A stretch of DNA of 17,115 nucleotides from Candidatus Aerophobota bacterium (GTDB taxonomy: Bacteria; Aerophobota; Aerophobia; Aerophobales; AE-B3A): the NCBI GenBank assembly GCA_030672445.1, contig DAOVGK010000008.1:1-17115 (forward strand), read 5' to 3'. Made by a program: the position numbers and the translations under genes. Every line of letters begins with the position of its first letter. Positions within the stretch are counted from its first letter, which is position 1. The notes beneath the pieces were generated by a model, which saw nothing but the letters and a program-made list of their open reading frames with translations, ran no database searches and was not told the origin of the DNA. Below, piece by piece: positions 13,722 to 17,115 of the stretch.

Positions 13722-13777
13722 GGTAGCCGCAACCTTTAGGTTGCGCTTATTTTCGCAGGCTAAAGCCTGCGGCTACC
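13722..13777. repeat. Clover-shaped REP double hairpin, second copy
   Basis: The outer arms GGTAGCCGC (13722-13730) and GCGGCTACC (13769-13777) match the copy at 11446-11491. Inner palindromes are GCAACCTTTAGGTTGC (13729-13744) and GCAGGCTAAAGCCTGC (13755-13770) with a spacer between. Stem bases differ from the first copy in pairs (GG/CC against AA/TT), so folding is conserved while sequence drifts. Confidence 0.85.
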
Positions 13778-13880
13778 ACTCTATTTTTCGCCAAAAAGAT
13801 TTCCTTAAGGACATCCAAAGTCCTACACATCTTACTTTTTAGGAAAACTTACCTGTTACTTTGTCTATCTCACTAGGGTC

Positions 13881-13901
13881 AGCTATCAGCTATGAGCTAT
13901 T
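13881..13901. repeat. Heptamer array D, inverted
   Basis: AGCTATC, AGCTATG, AGCTATT: the same three units as in array B, reverse complement of arrays A and C. It pairs with array C across ~256 bp. Confidence 0.8.
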
Positions 13902-13944
13902 CAAGTCCCTCGATACCCGTATAAATCTTCTGGATACTTTCTTG

Positions 13945-14529
13945 TCAGGGTTCCTTTATAATATCCAGTCTCTTACCCAAAGGGTTTCTGATATCAATAT
14001 GTCCGGCGAGAGTTTCTGCAGGTTTACCCTGGATTAAGATTTGTACCCGTGATTGGGAAGGAAAGTTAATAAGGAGGGTATTAACTATGGAGTATATAGT
14101 AAGTAGTTCCCCACTAGATCCTCCCGGATGCTTCTCCTTTAAAGAAGAAGAAAAATTTACATAGAAACAGTCATCCTTCACATAAACATTTTCCACCTCT
14201 GTTTGAAGGGGAATGGTCGGCTTAAGGGAGCTATCAAGAGGACCTTTAATTAATTCTTTCAATATTTCCTTAGCCTCCTCACTCATATGAGGTAGGGCTA
14301 CTACTTTCCTTTCCTCAAGGATTAGATGTTCTGCTTGGGGATCAGAAAAGTATAGTTTCACTACCCTCATCTCTCTAGGAAGGCGGGGCTGAATGACCCA
14401 ATCTTTAATCTGATATCCCTTTTCTCTCAAGTATGGACCTACCAATACTCCCCCCATAAAGACCCCTACTACCACGAGAATATAAACTAAAAGATATTTT
14501 CTCCTCTTTCTATTTTTGCGTGAAACCAA
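13945..14529 (-). CDS. GerMN-domain membrane-anchored protein
   Basis: It has 194 residues: a basic N-terminus (VSRKNRKRRK), one membrane segment (~12-31, YLLVYILVVVGVFMGGVLVG) and an extracytoplasmic GerMN domain (~55-190) with characteristic stretches VVKLYFSDPQAEHLILEER, LIKGPLDSSLKPTIP, VYVKDDCFYVNFSSSL and IYSIVNTLLINFPSQSRVQI. GerMN domains occur in spore-germination proteins and in non-spore lipoproteins, often next to cell-wall amidases as here; the domain alone does not show sporulation. Start is TTG 14529 with GAGAGG just upstream. The amidase gene ends 47 bases before it, with a hairpin repeat between. The biochemical role of the domain is not established. Confidence 0.87.
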   Translation of the reverse strand: MVSRKNRKRRKYLLVYILVVVGVFMGGVLVGPYLREKGYQIKDWVIQPRLPREMRVVKLYFSDPQAEHLILEERKVVALPHMSEEAKEILKELIKGPLDSSLKPTIPLQTEVENVYVKDDCFYVNFSSSLKEKHPGGSSGELLTIYSIVNTLLINFPSQSRVQILIQGKPAETLAGHIDIRNPLGKRLDIIKEP

Positions 14530-14544
14530 CTTAGCCTCTCATTC

Positions 14545-14575
14545 ACCCCGTTAGATAGTAATCATCTAACGGGGT
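14545..14575. repeat. Hairpin repeat ACCCCGTTAGAT, loop 7, at the amidase stop
   Basis: A perfect 12-bp stem (14545-14556 with 14564-14575) and loop AGTAATC. It touches the amidase stop codon (14578-14576) and lies before the GerMN gene. It is the sister of 11557-11587: one stem pair differs by a compensatory change (C-G here, T-A there), and the loop matches with the other copy read on the opposite strand (AGTAAAC). Confidence 0.85.
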
Positions 14576-15730
14576 TTACCTACTTAATCTCTCATTATAA
14601 CTTTCAAGGTAATCTTTTATTCCTCTGAAGATGCCCAGAGCAATTTTTTTCCTAAATTCCTCTTTCCTTAGTTTTTGCTCCTCCCAGGGATTGGAGACAA
14701 ATCCTATCTCAACTAAAATAGCGGGCATGGCCGCTCCTCTTAGGACATAAAATCCGGCTGATTTTACTCCTCTATCTTCGAGGTATGTGGCCTGGTATAA
14801 TTGCCTCTGCACAAAATGGGATAGTTCGTTGCTTTCGTCTCGATATCGATCCTGCATTAAATCCCAGAGAATAGCCTTAACTTCCCCTGAAACGTTATCA
14901 TCTCCCAGAGGAACATTTTCTCTGGCCGCCACTTCTGCTGCCCCTTCTCCATACAGGTAGCGGGAATTAAAAAAAGTCTCTATACCGCTTGCCTTCTGGT
15001 TAAAAGCAGCATTGGCATGAATGGACACAAAGAGATCCCCTCCCCATTGGTTAGCCATCTCCGTCCTCTGATCCAGAGGAATAAAACGATCATCCGTCCT
15101 GGTTAGATAAACGTCAATCCCTGCTTCACCCTTTAAAAGATTGGCTACCTCCAAGGCCACAGCAAGACTAACCTCTTTCTCTTTTAAACCGGTGGAGCCA
15201 ATTGCTCCTGGATCTTCCCCTCCGTGTCCAGGATCTAATATTACTTTATAAACTCGGAGGTTTTCCTCCGAAACCGATTCAGATGAAGAGTAAGGAAATT
15301 CTCGTGGTTTTAATAGATCCGCTATGGGATCTTCCCTTGGACTTTTTACCTCGATAACCAGGCGATGAGGAAACTTCAGAGAAAAGATATCATAGGTATA
15401 CTCTGAATTCATTAAATCCAGGACTACCCTGGTCACGTGTTCACTATCCTGTGAGAGACGAAGCCGCCTGATAAATCTATCCCTTATATCAATTTTTCGC
15501 TCAAAGGAAGTAAGCTTAGCTGGATAAAGGTTAATCAGCAATCGGGGAGGATTAGTTAGATCCCTGATGATGTAACCAACTTCGCCGGATACCTCCAGAA
15601 CTACCCGGGTATAGGTGAGATAGGAGTGAAATCTTACCTTCTCGACTCCATAATCTTGATAAGCCTTTGCCGGAGGAGCGAACAGGAGTAAAGGGGCAAG
15701 GAGAATTAATATTTTTCTGATCTTATTCAT
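14576..15730 (-). CDS. N-acetylmuramoyl-L-alanine amidase (AMIN + Amidase_3)
   Basis: Periplasmic zinc amidase that removes stem peptides from peptidoglycan, usually for daughter-cell separation or wall remodelling. It has 384 residues: signal peptide ~1-23 (LILLAPLLLFAPPAKA); AMIN domain ~28-130 (VEKVRFHSYLTYTRVVLEVS ... VTRVVLDLMNSEYTYDIF), which targets the septum or wall; Amidase_3 domain ~165-380 with zinc ligands in ILDPGHGGEDPGAIG, the following GLKEKEVSLA glutamate, and SIHANAAFNQKASGIETFF; the catalytic glutamate is in AILVEIGFVSN. An insertion between SGIETFF and the C-terminal part resembles the autoinhibitory helix region of AmiC-type enzymes. It lies 21 bases after recA, with a weak ribosome site. 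The AmiC subgroup is inferred. Confidence 0.93.
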   Translation of the reverse strand: MNKIRKILILLAPLLLFAPPAKAYQDYGVEKVRFHSYLTYTRVVLEVSGEVGYIIRDLTNPPRLLINLYPAKLTSFERKIDIRDRFIRRLRLSQDSEHVTRVVLDLMNSEYTYDIFSLKFPHRLVIEVKSPREDPIADLLKPREFPYSSSESVSEENLRVYKVILDPGHGGEDPGAIGSTGLKEKEVSLAVALEVANLLKGEAGIDVYLTRTDDRFIPLDQRTEMANQWGGDLFVSIHANAAFNQKASGIETFFNSRYLYGEGAAEVAARENVPLGDDNVSGEVKAILWDLMQDRYRDESNELSHFVQRQLYQATYLEDRGVKSAGFYVLRGAAMPAILVEIGFVSNPWEEQKLRKEEFRKKIALGIFRGIKDYLESYNERLSR

Positions 15731-15751
15731 TCTGCTTCAATCGGTGCGGTT

Positions 15752-16786
15752 TTAGCCAACCTTAGCCTTAACCATCTCCTTCCTTTTTCTCATAATACCC
15801 AATTTTTCCCTGATCTTTCGCTCAATTTCGTTCCTGAGAGAAGCATTTTTTACATCCTTAAGAAACTCTCGGGCACTTTCCTTTCCCTGTCCCAATTGGG
15901 TATCTCCATAAGAATACCAGCTTCCCGATTTTTTAAGAATGCCAAGATCTTCTCCGAGATCCAAAATGCTTCCCTCCTGAGAGATCCCCTCTCCAAAAAG
16001 TAGGTCAAACTCGGCCTTCCTGAAAGGTGGAGCAAGCTTGTTCTTAACCACAGTGATCTTAGTTCTGTTACCTATCTGCGTATCCCCCCTGGTCAAAGAT
16101 GTTTTCCTTCGAATATCTATTCTTATGCTCGCATAAAACTTGAGGGCTCGGCCTCCCGGGGTTACCTCCGGATTGCCAAACATCACTCCAATCTTCATCC
16201 TCAATTGATTGACAAAAATGGTGCAGGTCTTAGAATTGCTTATGGCTCCGGTTAACTTACGAAGTGCTTGAGACATAAGTCTTGCCTGAAGGCCAACATG
16301 GGAGTCACCCATTTCCCCTTCCAGCTCGGCTCGGGGAACCAGAGCAGCCACTGAGTCTATGATGATCAAATCTATGGCATTACTGCGGACTAAAAGCTCA
16401 GCTATCTCCAGAGCTTCCTCTCCAGAGTCAGGTTGAGAGATGAGAAGGTTTTCCATATCCACCCCCAAATTCTTAGCATAGGTAGGATCTAAGGCGTGCT
16501 CCGCATCAATAAAGGCAACTATTCCATCCATTTTTTGAGCTTCAGCAGCGACATGCAAGGCCAGAGTAGTTTTACCACCCCCTTCAGGACCAAATATCTC
16601 CACCACTCTTCCCCGGGGAAGCCCTCCTATACCCAGAGCCGCATCCAGGGCAATACTCCCTGTAGGAATTATTTCTACATCCATTCTGGCCGCTCTTTCC
16701 CCCAGGCGCATGAGTGATCCCTTGCCAAATTGGCGCTCAATCTGCTGCCTGGCTATATCCAGAGCTTTCATCTTCTCTTCTCTCAT
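15752..16786 (-). CDS. recA: Recombinase RecA
   Basis: The ATP-dependent strand-exchange protein of homologous recombination and SOS induction. It has 344 residues. Seen: N-terminal helix ([20 protein letters not shown]), Walker A GPEGGGKT (66-73), [12 protein letters not shown], Walker [24 protein letters not shown]-binding loop 1 [14 protein letters not shown] and loop 2 [20 protein letters not shown]. Most RecA proteins have GPESSGKT in Walker A; Gly-Gly replaces Ser-Ser here while the lysine and threonine are kept. The C-terminus is basic ([13 protein letters not shown]) rather than ending in the acidic tail of enterobacterial RecA. Start ATG 16786 has TAAGGAGG, an excellent site. No LexA-type box is evident in the short upstream spacer. 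Confidence 0.98.
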   Translation of the reverse strand: MREEKMKALDIARQQIERQFGKGSLMRLGERAARMDVEIIPTGSIALDAALGIGGLPRGRVVEIFGPEGGGKTTLALHVAAEAQKMDGIVAFIDAEHALDPTYAKNLGVDMENLLISQPDSGEEALEIAELLVRSNAIDLIIIDSVAALVPRAELEGEMGDSHVGLQARLMSQALRKLTGAISNSKTCTIFVNQLRMKIGVMFGNPEVTPGGRALKFYASIRIDIRRKTSLTRGDTQIGNRTKITVVKNKLAPPFRKAEFDLLFGEGISQEGSILDLGEDLGILKKSGSWYSYGDTQLGQGKESAREFLKDVKNASLRNEIERKIREKLGIMRKRKEMVKAKVG

Positions 16787-16843
16787 AACTATCCTCCTTA
16801 ATCTCCGCTTGGTAGTATCAAAAAAATTTGCTTTTTTGCATTC

Positions 16844-16868
16844 GTAGCCGCAGGATTTATCCTGCGTC
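16844..16868. repeat. Single REP hairpin adjoining the RAYT gene
   Basis: GTAGCC leads into the perfect palindrome GCAGGATTTATCCTGC (16850-16865), followed by GTC. It shares GTAGCCGCAGG with both clover-shaped copies and ends directly before the transposase stop codon. GTAG followed by a hairpin is the known layout of REP elements recognised by RAYT proteins. Confidence 0.85.
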
Positions 16869-17115
16869 TCATGAAATAATATCTTCCAAGCTAAAATCCA
16901 GCGACCCCTTGGAAGGATAATCTTTCCAATCAGAGACTAACCCTTTTCTTACTGGATTATCCAGAATGTAGATTATGTGCTTCTTTAAATCATCTTCTTT
17001 CCGGTGAACATGGTCATAAAAATCTTTTTGCCATTTTGTTCCTTTTTTATTCTGCGATAGCCAAAAACCAGTCTTTTGTTTGAAAAAATTCATCATTTTC
17101 CATAAATCAGAACTG
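16869..17115 (-). CDS. REP-associated tyrosine transposase (RAYT), C-terminal part
   Basis: A Y1 (HUH-type) IS200-like transposase that nicks and spreads REP palindromes. The frame is open to the right edge ([20 protein letters not shown] after one partial codon), so only ~81 C-terminal residues are seen and the HUH histidines lie outside. Diagnostic: [12 protein letters not shown], matching the family block with the catalytic tyrosine, then [19 protein letters not shown], a hallmark end of the family. An internal ATG at 17096 is not likely to be the true start. The stop TGA (16871-16869) abuts a REP hairpin, the usual RAYT setting. Whether the N-terminal half is intact cannot be judged here. 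Confidence 0.85.
   Translation of the reverse strand, partial: SSDLWKMMNFFKQKTGFWLSQNKKGTKWQKDFYDHVHRKEDDLKKHIIYILDNPVRKGLVSDWKDYPSKGSLDFSLEDIIS

Larger units (their letters stand above)
13592..13944. other. 353-bp spacer made largely of nested repeats
   Basis: Between the GerMN gene and yhhQ there is no credible gene. From the left it holds heptamer array C (13595-13625), a weak -10-like TATAAA on the - strand (13639-13634), an arm AGTTTTCCTTAAAG (13709-13722), the clover-shaped REP (13722-13777), the inverted arm CTTTTTAGGAAAACT (13835-13849), and heptamer array D (13881-13901) in reverse orientation. The nesting array C / arm / REP / arm / array D looks like one composite element or serial insertions. 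Bases 13902-13944 show nothing. Confidence 0.7.

Noticed and set aside
12813..13901. Heptamer arrays as CRISPR
   Set aside because: Units are 7 bp with no spacers and no cas genes.
13945..14529. GerMN domain as evidence of sporulation
   Set aside because: The domain occurs widely outside spore formers and no spore gene is present.
16787..16868. SOS/LexA box upstream of recA
   Set aside because: Neither a CTGT-N8-ACAG nor a CGAAC-N4-GTTCG type site could be found by eye.

Overview
The window is a gene-dense bacterial chromosome segment of moderate GC (roughly 40-45%), with purine-rich Shine-Dalgarno sites, several sigma70-type promoters and occasional TTG starts. Gene content (Rho, a four-cysteine L31, RecA, Mrd-type cell-wall genes, riboflavin genes) is core bacterial. 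The genus or phylum cannot be fixed from the sequence. The repeat-rich spacers and decayed genes look like an uncultivated, metagenome-type bacterium, but that is inference.

Layout. On the + strand at the left edge lies the 3' part of rho followed by rpmE. Everything else is on the - strand. Reading in the direction of transcription from the right edge: the 3' end of a REP-associated (RAYT, IS200-like) transposase with a REP-type palindrome at its stop; recA, an N-acetylmuramoyl-L-alanine amidase and a GerMN-domain membrane protein; a VUT/YhhQ-type queuosine-precursor transporter set between inverted arrays of a 7-bp repeat; a solitary pyruvate-dehydrogenase-type E2 gene with its own promoter; a compact run ribE - ribBA - ribH - prmC - mrdA (PBP2) - rodA; then a promoter driving an internally deleted homocysteine S-methyltransferase coupled to leuC, which is followed directly by the last ~43 codons of a lost aminotransferase; and finally two secreted coiled-coil proteins (a 32/39-residue-repeat protein with a C-terminal hydrophobic segment, and a LysM protein) that converge on rpmE.

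How the genes work together. ribE, ribBA and ribH supply most of riboflavin synthesis (ribD is not here). PrmC modifies release factors. PBP2 and RodA form the elongation peptidoglycan synthase, and the amidase, GerMN and LysM proteins also belong to the envelope. leuC would need a leuD partner, which is missing next to it.

The most interesting material is structural. There is a RAYT with matching GTAG-headed palindromes, including two clover-shaped double-hairpin copies with compensatory base changes. A second hairpin family sits at gene ends, once supplying a stop codon. Heptamer arrays bracket yhhQ. A ~164-bp inverted-repeat element lies in the rib operon. An (AATCCTTT)5 tract falls exactly where prmC should start. 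Two genes have been cut by deletions on either side of leuC. A 13-codon leader ORF with a near-perfect ribosome site precedes the coiled-coil repeat gene.
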